Part shown: one piece after another, positions 28,096 to 36,246 of the stretch
How positions within the stretch are numbered: the stretch's first letter is position 1
Layout: each line of letters opens with the position of its first letter
NCBI RefSeq assembly: GCF_002802905.1
Contig: NZ_PEBK01000009.1
Location: 52,048-116,047 of the forward strand
From: Bifidobacterium simiarum
Lineage (GTDB): Bacteria > Actinomycetota > Actinomycetes > Actinomycetales > Bifidobacteriaceae
DNA length: 64,000 nt
Direction: 5' to 3'
The notes under the pieces: model-generated
Seen by the model: the letters and a program-made list of their open reading frames with translations, nothing else
What the model was told of the DNA's origin: nothing
The model's database searches: none
Position numbers and translations under genes: made by a program

Positions 28096-29011
28096 CATCA
28101 CCCAGCGTGAGCTTTCGGCGGTGCTGGAGCACGATGTCGAAGGAATACACCACCAGGGCCATCCAGATCACCGAGAACGAGATGAACCGGTGGGCCGGCA
28201 CCTGTTCGCCGAGCACCACGATGCCGAGGATCAGCTGGATCGTCGGCGTGATGTACTGGGTGAAGCTCAGCGTCAGGAAATGCGCGTGCTTGACGCCGTA
28301 CGAGGTGAGCACCAGCGGCACCACGGTGAGAATGCCGCAGCAGGCCAGCAGCACCCACACATGCACGGGCGCCCCGGCCGGCACGCCGAACCGCGGCTGC
28401 ATGGCCAGTGCGGCGAAGGCCACCGGGGTGAGCACGCCGGTCTCGAAGGTCAGGGATTCGAAGGAATCCAGCGGAATGAACCGTTTGATCAGGCAGTAGC
28501 CGCTGTAGCTGAACGTCATCAGCAGCGCCAGCGTGGGGAACGCCCCCGTGTCCAGCACGTAGAGGCCGCCGCCCACCAGAGCGATCAGCATGGAGACGAT
28601 GCCGAGCCGCGTGGTCCGCTCGCGCAGGAGCAGCAACGCCAGCAGCATGTTGATCAGCGGCATGAGGAAGTTCGCCGCACTGGCCTCCGACGTGCGGCCG
28701 ATCACCACCAGATAGATGTAGACCACCCAGTCGATCGACACCAGCACCGCGGCCAGTACCTCAAGCCAGAAAATCCGCTGGTTTTTCCACAGCGCGCGCA
28801 CGGAGGCAAGGAACCGTCCCCACCGGCCGGAGACCACCATGACCAGCAGCATCACCACGAACGCCGTGACGATGCGGTAAAGCATCACGTTCATCGCGGA
28901 CACGCTGGCGAGCGCGGCCCAGTACAGGGGAAAGATGCCGTAGACGAAGGCCTGGGCGACCGTGGCGGCCACGCCACGGGGAGTCTGTTTGATCTGATCC
29001 GTTCTCTTCAC
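28082..29011 (-). CDS. rarD: EamA/DMT-family permease, RarD type
   Basis: 309 aa with ten hydrophobic helices in two five-helix halves. RarD features are seen: an early Y(G)FPLYWAAL motif, RIVTAFVVM, the EASAANFLMPLINMLLA stretch and the C-terminal LGEQVPAHRFISFSVIW. It is an inner-membrane metabolite exporter or importer of unknown substrate. It begins at an ATG at 29011. On the minus strand the TetR gene lies downstream after 141 bp. Confidence 0.88.
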   Translation of the reverse strand: MKRTDQIKQTPRGVAATVAQAFVYGIFPLYWAALASVSAMNVMLYRIVTAFVVMLLVMVVSGRWGRFLASVRALWKNQRIFWLEVLAAVLVSIDWVVYIYLVVIGRTSEASAANFLMPLINMLLALLLLRERTTRLGIVSMLIALVGGGLYVLDTGAFPTLALLMTFSYSGYCLIKRFIPLDSFESLTFETGVLTPVAFAALAMQPRFGVPAGAPVHVWVLLACCGILTVVPLVLTSYGVKHAHFLTLSFTQYITPTIQLILGIVVLGEQVPAHRFISFSVIWMALVVYSFDIVLQHRRKLTLGDVAER

Positions 29012-29059
29012 CGGATGATGATACCGCGAGGCCCGATACCGCGACGATACCGAGCCCCA

Positions 29060-29185
29060 CTCAGAAGATCACCGGTCAGACACTCCAGCCACCGGTCAGG
29101 CAAACGCTGACCGGCCGACCAAGCGCTCACCGGTCAGCCGGCCCCAATCAGACAGCCGGCCACCAATCAGACGACCGACGATCAG
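29060..29185. repeat. Degenerate CTGACCGGTGGC repeats after the cfa stop codon
   Basis: On the minus strand, words of the type CTGATTGGTGGCCGGCTG and CTGACCGGTGGC occur five or six times in about 110 bp between the cfa stop and the rarD start. Many contain TGA in the same register as the real stop. Confidence 0.65.
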
Positions 29186-30486
29186 GCCTTCCACCACGGA
29201 CGCAGCGGGTACCACTTGCCGTCGGGGTGGCCGACGCGGTCGGGCTTGACGGCGAGGAACTGGTGGATCTGGATGCCGTCGAGCTCGAAGTTCAGCGCGC
29301 AGGCGGCCATGTACAGGCCCCACACCTTGGCACGGTCGAAGCCCACCTGCTTGACCGCGTCGTCCCAGTGCTCGGAAAGGTTGTGGTTCCAATGGTGCAG
29401 GGTGAGCGCGTAGTGCTGGCGCAGGTTCTCCTGATGCACCACGTTGAAGCCGGAGTCGTGGATGCAGCTTTCGATGAAGCCGGGCGTGCCGAGGTCGCCG
29501 TCGGGGAAGATGTAGCGGTCAAGGAACTCGTCGGTGCCGGGCTTGCCGTTCGGCTTGCCGTGGCTGATGGTGATCTGGTGGTTGAGCAGGCGGCCCATGG
29601 GCTTGAGCAGCTTGAACATCTCCTCGAAGTAGCTCTTGTAGTTCTTCACGCCCACATGCTCCATCATGCCGATCGAGCAGATGCCGTCGAAGTCGCGTTC
29701 GGGCACGTCGCGGTAGTCCATCACACGCACTTCGGCGAGATCCTCGAGGCCCTCGCGGCGGATCCACTCCTGCGCGTAGGCGGCCTGCTCCTTGGACAGC
29801 GTCACGCCGAGCGCCTTGATGCCACGGCGGGCGGCCGTGATGACCATGGAACCCCAGCCGCAGCCGATGTCGAGCAGACGCTGGCCGGGCTTGAGACCGA
29901 GCTTGTCGAGGATCAGCCGCAGCTTGTTGGCCTGCGCATCCTCGAGGTTCATGGCTTCGTTCTCGAACACGGCGCAGGTGTAGGTCATCGAGGGGCCGAG
30001 GAAGTCGGCGTAGAAGTCGTTGGACTGGTCGTAGTGGTAGCTGACCGTCTCGGAATCGGCCTTTTCGGTGTGCGGCAGCAGACCGGACTTGATGCGCTGC
30101 CACTTCGAGGGGCCTTCCACCTCGGGCACGGGGGCCTTGCGGAATCCGTGGCTGAACACCGCGGCGGCCACGCGGGCCACGTCCAGCGGCGTGGGCTTGC
30201 GCACGTAGGGGGCCATGTCGATGAAGCTGCGCAGCACCGGGTAGGGGTCGGCGTAGTCGATGCCCTCCACGTCGAAGTCGCCGAGGATGTAGGCGCGGAC
30301 GACGCCGATCTCGTTGGGGTGTTCGACGATCTGGTAGACGGCGTTCGGATTGTTGACCTTCACATGCAGCGGGGCGCTTTCGGGACCGAACGTCGAGCCG
30401 TCGAAGGCGTCGACGCGCAGCGGCGCCTGAGGAGAGACGAACATCCCCACCATTTCACTGATCGTCATCGATTTGCCGTTGGCCAT
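29182..30486 (-). CDS. cfa: Cyclopropane-fatty-acyl-phospholipid synthase
   Basis: 434 aa, full length. It adds a methylene from S-adenosylmethionine to cis double bonds of membrane phospholipid acyl chains, at the membrane surface. The N-terminal lipid-binding part covers residues 1-120; then YDQSNDFY, the SAM motif LLDIGCGWGSM, EHVG, and the bicarbonate-site region follow. The C-terminal YALTLHHWNHNL is typical. Monocistronic, starting with ATG at 30486 after CCGGAGG-like TATGGAGGTCCGGC. It is divergent from a DHA2 exporter. Confidence 0.94.
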   Translation of the reverse strand: MANGKSMTISEMVGMFVSPQAPLRVDAFDGSTFGPESAPLHVKVNNPNAVYQIVEHPNEIGVVRAYILGDFDVEGIDYADPYPVLRSFIDMAPYVRKPTPLDVARVAAAVFSHGFRKAPVPEVEGPSKWQRIKSGLLPHTEKADSETVSYHYDQSNDFYADFLGPSMTYTCAVFENEAMNLEDAQANKLRLILDKLGLKPGQRLLDIGCGWGSMVITAARRGIKALGVTLSKEQAAYAQEWIRREGLEDLAEVRVMDYRDVPERDFDGICSIGMMEHVGVKNYKSYFEEMFKLLKPMGRLLNHQITISHGKPNGKPGTDEFLDRYIFPDGDLGTPGFIESCIHDSGFNVVHQENLRQHYALTLHHWNHNLSEHWDDAVKQVGFDRAKVWGLYMAACALNFELDGIQIHQFLAVKPDRVGHPDGKWYPLRPWWKA

Positions 30487-30875
30487 GCCGGACCTCCATA
30501 TATCTCAACACCGCTCGTAGCGTTTGCTTCGTAGCGCCCTTGTGATCCCGATACGGGGTCGCACCGTTTTCCGAGTGGAAGCTTAGTACGTCCGGACGGT
30601 GACTTCAGCCAACGGATCATAACAATCCGTCCGGTTCCGCCGTAAGCTGACGGTCCGGCATACGGACGGATCACCCGGTGTCATACGGGTGGATCGCCCG
30701 AGGGCAGAGCGCCCATCCGACGGCATACGGATCGTCCGAAACCGGCGTTGTCCGGACGCCGGGGTTGGATGTCAGTGCATCGATTCGCGCACACACGCAC
30801 CGAATGTGACGGGGAAACGATTCGGCCGATGCGCATACCAGTCGAGCCATATCCGCCAAGTCACGGGAAATCGTC
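30487..30875. other. Divergent intergenic region, no gene seen
   Basis: 389 bp between cfa (-) and the DHA2 exporter (+). It contains recurring GCATACGGAT/CATACGGGTGGATC words and several ACGGTCCGG-like palindromes, but no ORF with a ribosome-binding site. Promoters for both genes must lie here; I could not assign -35/-10 elements with confidence. Confidence 0.5.
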
Positions 30876-32378
30876 ATGTCCAATACCGTCAACACCGCAA
30901 ACACCGTCAACACTGCAAACACCGCAAACGTCACCGAGGCCGAAACCGATCCGTCCGAAGAACGGTCCCGGCCCATCGACCGCACACCGGATCCGCACCG
31001 GGCGCGGGCGATGGTCGTCACGCTGATGATCGGATCGTTCGTCGCGATCCTCAACCAGACGCTGATGATCTCCGCCCTGCCCACGTTCATGCGCGAATTC
31101 GGCATCCCCAGCAATACCGTGCAGTGGCTGACCACCGGGTTCATGCTCACCAACGGCATCATGATCCCGATCACCGCGTTCCTGATCGAAACGTTCACCA
31201 CCCGGCAACTGTTCCTGTACGCGATGGGCATGTTCTTCACCGGATCGCTGATCTGCGCCTGCGCCCCGGGATTCCCGTTCCTGCTGGCAGGCCGCATCAT
31301 CCAGGCGTGCGGCGCGGGCGTGCTGATGACGCTACTGCAGACCGTGCTGTTCCGCGTATATCCGCCGGAACGCCGAGGCGCAGCGATGGGCATGTTCGGT
31401 CTGGTGATCGCGTTCGCCCCGGCGCTCGGCCCCACGATCTCCGGCATCATCCTCGAATACCTGCCGTGGAGGGCGATCTTCATCCTGCTCATGGCGATCA
31501 CGGCCGCGGTGATCGTCGCCGCATGGTTCACCGTCGGCAACGTAGGCGAGCCGTCCCATCCGCATATCGGCGTGCCGTCGGTGGTGCTGTCGACGTTCGG
31601 CTTCGGCGGGGTACTGTACGGCTTCTCGGTAGCAGGCCGGGCCGGCTGGACCAGCGTGCCGGTGGTCGTCAGCCTGATCGTCGGCGTCGTGGCGCTGACC
31701 GTATTCATCCGCCGTCAGCTGCGACTCGACCAGCCGATGCTGAACTTCCGCATCTTCCGCCACCCGATGTTCACGCTGTGCCTGACGATCTCGGTGCTCG
31801 GCTTCGCCGCCTTCATCGGCGTGGAGAACATCCTGCCGCTGTACCTGCAGAACGATCTGGGCGTCTCGGCGCTGGAGTCCGGTCTGCTGATGATGCCGGG
31901 CGGCATCATGATGGGTCTGCTCAATCCGGTCGGCGGCCACCTGTACGACCGGTTCGGCGGCCGGCCGCTGGGCATGATCGGCTTCGCGCTGCTCACCGTC
32001 AGCACGCTGCTGCTGTCCATGCTGCAGGCGGATTCGCCGGTGTGGATGCCGGCCCTGTTCTTCACGCTGCTGCTGTCCGGCTCGGCGTTCTGCTCGATGC
32101 CGCTGACCACGGCCGCGCTCAACCAGCTCACCGGACCGGAGATCCCGCACGGCACCGCGATGAACAACACACTGCGGCAGACCTCCGGCGCGATCGGCAC
32201 GGCACTGCTGGTCACCATCATGACCTCCTTCACGCTCGATCCGGCGGTGTATGGCCGGGCCGGGGCCGTACACGGCATGCAGGTGTCGTTCCGCGTGCTG
32301 ATCGTGGTGTGCGCGGTATGCCTCGTGGCCTCGTGCTTCATCCGCGATCACGGCCGTCGTCCGGCCGGCAAACGGTAG
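30876..32378 (+). CDS. MFS exporter, DHA2 (EmrB/QacA) family, with Asn-Thr repeat N-terminus
   Basis: 500 aa; ATG at 30876 with only a weak GGGAAA upstream. The N-terminus is a NTVNTANTVNTANTANV repeat encoded by 6-15 bp DNA repeats, then a charged stretch, then about 14 membrane helices. Family signatures: NQTLMISALPTFMREF (helix 1), QWLTTGFMLTNGIMIPITAF, GRIIQACGAGVLMTLLQT, ALGPTISGII (helix 5 motif C). It is probably a multidrug or metabolite:H+ antiporter. It resembles the exporter at 33309-34823 in sequence and in having an Asn-Thr-Val repeat tail. Confidence 0.9.
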   Translation: MSNTVNTANTVNTANTANVTEAETDPSEERSRPIDRTPDPHRARAMVVTLMIGSFVAILNQTLMISALPTFMREFGIPSNTVQWLTTGFMLTNGIMIPITAFLIETFTTRQLFLYAMGMFFTGSLICACAPGFPFLLAGRIIQACGAGVLMTLLQTVLFRVYPPERRGAAMGMFGLVIAFAPALGPTISGIILEYLPWRAIFILLMAITAAVIVAAWFTVGNVGEPSHPHIGVPSVVLSTFGFGGVLYGFSVAGRAGWTSVPVVVSLIVGVVALTVFIRRQLRLDQPMLNFRIFRHPMFTLCLTISVLGFAAFIGVENILPLYLQNDLGVSALESGLLMMPGGIMMGLLNPVGGHLYDRFGGRPLGMIGFALLTVSTLLLSMLQADSPVWMPALFFTLLLSGSAFCSMPLTTAALNQLTGPEIPHGTAMNNTLRQTSGAIGTALLVTIMTSFTLDPAVYGRAGAVHGMQVSFRVLIVVCAVCLVASCFIRDHGRRPAGKR

Positions 32379-32470
32379 GTAAGGGCGAAAACGTAACGAT
32401 CGGTAAGGGCAAAACGGCCGGTAAGGGCGAACCTCCGACCGGCCGCCGGTCAGTCGACAAAGGCGAACAG
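32372..32470 (+). repeat. Degenerate repeats after the DHA2 exporter stop codon
   Basis: CGGTAAGGGCGAAAAC-like words occur three times from the stop codon onward, then CCGGTCAGTCG and AAAGGCGAACAGTCGG words. They fill the gap to the HD-domain gene. Confidence 0.65.
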
Positions 32471-32577
32471 TCGGTGACGGCAGTCCGAACGTTCATGGGA
32501 TCCCGGTGGACATCCATCCCTCTTTTGGCTACGCTGAGGGGTGGGTCAACCCAGAGAGGACTTCGAACACTACCGTG

Positions 32578-33261
32578 ATGAATCGCTTCGCGATGGATAC
32601 CATGAACGCCCTTGATGCCGACGCCGATTCGGCGGGCGAGGCCATGCTCACCGTTTTGGAATACGGACTCGACATCATCGAGTCACCGGGTATGCAATCC
32701 GAGAAACGCTATTTCCAGCATGGCAACACCACCACCTTCCAGCATTCCGTGGCCGTGGCCGAGCGATCCGTCAGGCTCGCGCACCGGTTCGGACTCGACG
32801 ACATCGTCGACATGAGGTCGCTGGTGGTGGCCGCGCTGCTGCACGACTATTTCCTGTACGACTGGCACGATGACGAGGACTGGCATCGGCTGCACGGCTT
32901 CACGCACGGCCGCATCGCCTGCCTGAACGCCATCCGCGACTACGGGCGCGACATCGTCAACGACGTGGTCGCCGACAGTCTGATCAACCACATGTATCCG
33001 CTCACCAACGTCCCGCCGAAGTACACCGAGGGCTGGCTGGTGAGCATCAGCGACAAGCTGTGCGCCACCGGCGAGGCGGTGAACCGCGAACGCTTCCGCG
33101 TGCGCAAGAGCCACCGCGTGATCTCCGGCCTCGACTCCCTGCCCAAGGTGCCGTCGCTGGGCGCGCTGCGGTCGGTGGAGGCCGCGGTCAACAACACCAA
33201 CGGCATCGGCTCGATCCGTTCCGGCGCGTATCACACGCTGCTCGCCCTGCGCGGGCGGTAG
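32578..33261 (+). CDS. HD-domain hydrolase-like protein
   Basis: 227 aa from the ATG at 32578; no good ribosome-binding site is close, and ATG 32593 or the frame extended to 32506 are alternatives. Motifs of a metal-binding HD domain: FQHSVAVAERS, the HD pair in ALLHDYFLYDWHDD, then HGFTHGRIA and a late Asp in SISDKLC. The family hydrolyses phosphoesters, often of nucleotides or signalling nucleotides; the substrate is unknown. It ends in a 21 bp tandem duplication spanning the stop codon. Confidence 0.8.
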   Translation: MNRFAMDTMNALDADADSAGEAMLTVLEYGLDIIESPGMQSEKRYFQHGNTTTFQHSVAVAERSVRLAHRFGLDDIVDMRSLVVAALLHDYFLYDWHDDEDWHRLHGFTHGRIACLNAIRDYGRDIVNDVVADSLINHMYPLTNVPPKYTEGWLVSISDKLCATGEAVNRERFRVRKSHRVISGLDSLPKVPSLGALRSVEAAVNNTNGIGSIRSGAYHTLLALRGR

Positions 33262-33300
33262 ATGACACTGCGCGGGTGGTAAATGGCGCTGCACGGGCAC
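33247..33300 (+). repeat. 21 bp tandem repeat spanning the stop codon of the HD-domain gene
   Basis: Unit 1 (33247-33267) is the last codons plus TAG, unit 2 (33268-33288) repeats it with TAA in place of TAG, and a partial unit 3 (33289-33300) follows. Each unit starts CTGCGCGGG or CTGCACGGG. Confidence 0.85.
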
Positions 33301-33308
33301 TTGAGGTG

Positions 33309-34823
33309 CTAGATGGCGCTTTCCTTCAGTTCCGGAGTCCTGCGCGAGGAGTATCGGAACATCAGCGCCGCCATCACGATGCCCGCCACCGCCATGCCGG
33401 TGAGCGTCCACATGCTTTCGGGGAACGCCGCCATCGTCGCGCCGGCCGTGTCGAGGCCGTCACGCATGTGCGCGGCCGAGAATTCGGAGATCAGCGTGCT
33501 GGCCACGGCGGTGCCGATCGCGCCCGCCATCTGCTGCACGGTGTTCATCACCGCGGACCCGTCGGCGTTGAGCCGCATCGGCAGCTGGTTGAGTGCGTGG
33601 GTCTGATCGGGCACCAGGACGAATCCGGAGCAGGCCATGAACAGGGCGTAGGCCACGGCGACCGCCCAGATACGCCCGGACAGCATCACCATCACCACAT
33701 CCATCACCGTGACGCCGAACAGGCCGAAGATGATGAATGTGGGCGGGAAATGGCTTTTCAGCGCATTGCCGATCATCGGCGCGCAGATCGCCCCGATCAC
33801 AGCGCCCGGCAACAGAATCAGCGCGGAGACCAGACCGCTCAGACCGAATCCGCGTTGCAGCAGGATCGGCAGCAGGAAGTTGAGTCCCAGTACGCCGCCG
33901 GATGCCGCCAGCAGGATCAGCATGCCCAGGGTGAATCCGGGGTAGCCGAACACCCGCACCTGAATCAGCGGACGGTCCATGCGCAGCTGGACCACGGCGA
34001 AAACGGCAAGCACGATCACGCTTGACGCCAGTACGACCCAGAACCGCCAGTCGCCGTTCCATTCGGCGAAGAAGCTCACCGCGACGATCAGTCCGGCCAG
34101 TCCCGAGGCCACCAGCAGCAGCGACGGCACGCTGATCGACGCCCGTTCGCCCTTGCGGATATCGGGGACGGTGATCGTGCCGAGGACGAGCGAGACACCG
34201 AGGAACGGCAGCATGGTGTAGAAGATCCAGTGCCAGTCGAGGTATTCCATGACCACGCCGCCGAACACCGGGCCGATCGCCGGTGCGGCGCAGGTGACGA
34301 GGCTGACGATGCCGAGCATCATGCCCCGTCGGTTCAGCGGCGCCTTTTCGAGGATGATGGTGGTGATCAGCGGCAGCGAGATGCCGGTGCCGAGCGCCAT
34401 GACCAGTCGGGCGGCCAGCAGCATCGGGAAGTTCACGGCGAGCGCGCCCAGCACCGTGCCGGCGGTGAAGATCGCGACGGCCGTGACGAACAGGGCCTTG
34501 GTGGCGAACCGTCGGACCATGAACGGGGAGCTGGGGATGGCGACGGAAAGCAGCAGTAGGTAGCCGGTGGTGAGCCACTGGACCACGGAGGCCTCGAGGG
34601 AGAATTCGCTCATCAGCGTGGAGTAGGCGATGTTCAGCGAGGTTTCCGAGAGGATGCCGAGGAACGTCAGGATCGCCAGCGATACCACGGCGACGATCAG
34701 GCTGGCCGGGACGGTGTTGCCGCTGACGGTGTTGGCGGCGGAGGTTGTGTTGGCGGCGGGGACGGTGTTGCCGGTCGGGACGGTGTTGGCGGCCTTGGCT
34801 GTATTGGCGCGAGATTCGTTCAT
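33309..34823 (-). CDS. MFS exporter, DHA2 family, with Asn-Thr-Val repeat N-terminus
   Basis: 504 aa from the ATG at 34823, which has GGAGGACGAACG upstream and overlaps the MarR gene's stop (ATGA). The first 45 residues carry words such as AANTVPTGNTVPAANTTSAANTV, encoded by 12-18 bp repeats (about 34715-34810). About 14 helices follow, with SETSLNIAYSTLMSEF, QWLTTGYLLLLSVAIP and AIGPVFGGVVMEY as DHA2 landmarks. It is translationally coupled to a MarR regulator, so it is probably an inducible drug or antimicrobial efflux pump. Confidence 0.9.
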   Translation of the reverse strand: MNESRANTAKAANTVPTGNTVPAANTTSAANTVSGNTVPASLIVAVVSLAILTFLGILSETSLNIAYSTLMSEFSLEASVVQWLTTGYLLLLSVAIPSSPFMVRRFATKALFVTAVAIFTAGTVLGALAVNFPMLLAARLVMALGTGISLPLITTIILEKAPLNRRGMMLGIVSLVTCAAPAIGPVFGGVVMEYLDWHWIFYTMLPFLGVSLVLGTITVPDIRKGERASISVPSLLLVASGLAGLIVAVSFFAEWNGDWRFWVVLASSVIVLAVFAVVQLRMDRPLIQVRVFGYPGFTLGMLILLAASGGVLGLNFLLPILLQRGFGLSGLVSALILLPGAVIGAICAPMIGNALKSHFPPTFIIFGLFGVTVMDVVMVMLSGRIWAVAVAYALFMACSGFVLVPDQTHALNQLPMRLNADGSAVMNTVQQMAGAIGTAVASTLISEFSAAHMRDGLDTAGATMAAFPESMWTLTGMAVAGIVMAALMFRYSSRRTPELKESAI

Positions 34824-35284
34824 CGTTCGTCCTCCTGCATGAGTCTCAGCGTTTCGGCGATCGTCGCCGCGGTGGTCCGGCACTGGTCCTCGGTCAGTCC
34901 GCCCAGCAGACGGCCGAGGTGTTCGTGGTATTCCTGCACGTACCGGCGGCGGATGTCCAGTCCTCGTTCGGTGAGGGTGAGGGTGACCGCGCGGCGGTCC
35001 TCCCGGCCGGGATGTTTGGTCACCAGACCCAGCGTCGACATCTCGTTCACGAGTTTGGTGACGCTCGGCGTGGTGACGCCGAGGAATGCGCTGACGTCGC
35101 CGACCCTGGCCGTGCCGACGTCCTGCCCGTTCGACTCGTTGAGATGCCAGATCGCGTCGATCACATGCACCTGCCGGGGCTTCATCCCCCGAGGAAGATC
35201 CGGCATGAGTTCGGTGATCCGCTTCGCCTTCCAGCAGGCGTCCAGCAGCACCCGCACCTGCTCCACCGGCAATGACGTCGTCAT
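34820..35284 (-). CDS. MarR-family regulator of the coupled exporter
   Basis: 154 aa from the ATG at 35284; a GTG three codons earlier (35293) is the alternative. Neither has ideal spacing from the AAAGG upstream. A winged helix spans about residues 35-105: ARVGDVSAFLGVTTPSVTKL (recognition helix), then EDRRAVTLTLTERG for the wing. MarR proteins usually repress a neighbouring efflux gene and release DNA on binding phenolic or drug ligands. The gene ends in an ATGA overlap with the DHA2 exporter. TTACC...GGTAA inverted elements lie just upstream of the start. Confidence 0.9.
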   Translation of the reverse strand: MTTSLPVEQVRVLLDACWKAKRITELMPDLPRGMKPRQVHVIDAIWHLNESNGQDVGTARVGDVSAFLGVTTPSVTKLVNEMSTLGLVTKHPGREDRRAVTLTLTERGLDIRRRYVQEYHEHLGRLLGGLTEDQCRTTAATIAETLRLMQEDER

Positions 35285-35308
35285 GGTGGCCACCGGCCTT
35301 TCATTTAG

Positions 35309-35334
35309 TTACCTTTAGTAATGACTGATGGTAA
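35309..35334. promoter_or_regulatory. Candidate MarR operator
   Basis: TTACC (35309-35313) and GGTAA (35330-35334) form an inverted pair within an AT-rich patch (TTTAGTTACCTTTAGTAATG) 25-50 bp upstream of the MarR start. Operator assignment is by position and symmetry only. Confidence 0.45.
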
Positions 35335-35438
35335 GTATATGACCGCGTCGGACATCGTCGCCGACGCTGGAGTGCATACGGGCGTACATACAATGGTCAC
35401 GACCAACAGTCAATAGCAACAACGGGCGGGAGGCTTTG

Positions 35439-36197
35439 ATGACATCATCGAACGGGGAGCAGCCGATGCGGGACAGCCGCGTGCTGGTCATCGGAGGAAC
35501 GTCGGGGTTCGGCCTTCGCATTGCCGAACTGGCACTGGAAGCCGGGGCGAGGGTCACGGCGATCGGACGATCGGCCGCCCACATCGAAGAGGCCGAGTCC
35601 CGCCTTCGTCAGCAGGACGAGAACGGCGACGATCCACGCTATGAGGTGGCCTGCTGCGATGTCACCGACACCGACACCTTCGACGAATGCATCGGTGCCC
35701 GAGCTCCGTTCGACCATGTCGTCTCCATGATGGGAGGCGCCATGGGAGGAGGGTTCCTCAGCAACACCGACGAGGCCATCCGCTCGGCCGTGGACGGCAA
35801 GTATCTCATGGCACTGCGCATCGCCAGAATCGTTCTGCCCCGGATCGCCGACGGCGGTTCGCTCACGCTGACCGCAGGCTCCGGCGGCCGACCGTACAAC
35901 GCTTCGGGCGCCGTGCTGGGCAATCAGGCCATCGCCACGCTGACGCAGGGGCTGGCCATCGAGTCGGCGCCCCGCGTGCGGGTCAATGCGGTGGCGCCGT
36001 GGTGGACGCCCACCGGATTGTGGCGTGACGTTCCGGCCGACCAGTTGCATCGGCAGAGCGAGCAGATGGCGGCGGCCAATCCGCTCAAGCGTCTCGGCAC
36101 CGTCGACGAGGTGGCGCGAACCTACCTGTTCCTGATGAGCAACGGGTTCATCAACGGCCAGACCATCCATGTGGACGGCGGAATCTCCGCGCTGTAG
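35439..36197 (+). CDS. Atypical short-chain dehydrogenase-like protein lacking YxxxK
   Basis: 252 aa from the ATG at 35439, 5 nt after GGGAGG; an ATG at 35466 (MRDSRVL) is also possible. The Rossmann glycine motif reads GGTSGFG instead of TGxxxGIG. Where classical members have YxxxK this protein reads SGAVLGNQAIATL, so the catalytic Tyr and Lys are absent. NAVAPWWTPTGLW and the C-terminal FINGQTIHVDGG are otherwise standard. It resembles the group of SDR-like proteins (Lin1944-like) known to lack these residues, so it may bind NAD(P) without classical catalysis. It stands alone, between a MarR gene and the PadR operon. Confidence 0.85.
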   Translation: MTSSNGEQPMRDSRVLVIGGTSGFGLRIAELALEAGARVTAIGRSAAHIEEAESRLRQQDENGDDPRYEVACCDVTDTDTFDECIGARAPFDHVVSMMGGAMGGGFLSNTDEAIRSAVDGKYLMALRIARIVLPRIADGGSLTLTAGSGGRPYNASGAVLGNQAIATLTQGLAIESAPRVRVNAVAPWWTPTGLWRDVPADQLHRQSEQMAAANPLKRLGTVDEVARTYLFLMSNGFINGQTIHVDGGISAL

Positions 36198-36246
36198 GTT
36201 TCATTTCCAAGTCACGGATTTCCGAGTCTTTCCGGGTCTTTTCAGG

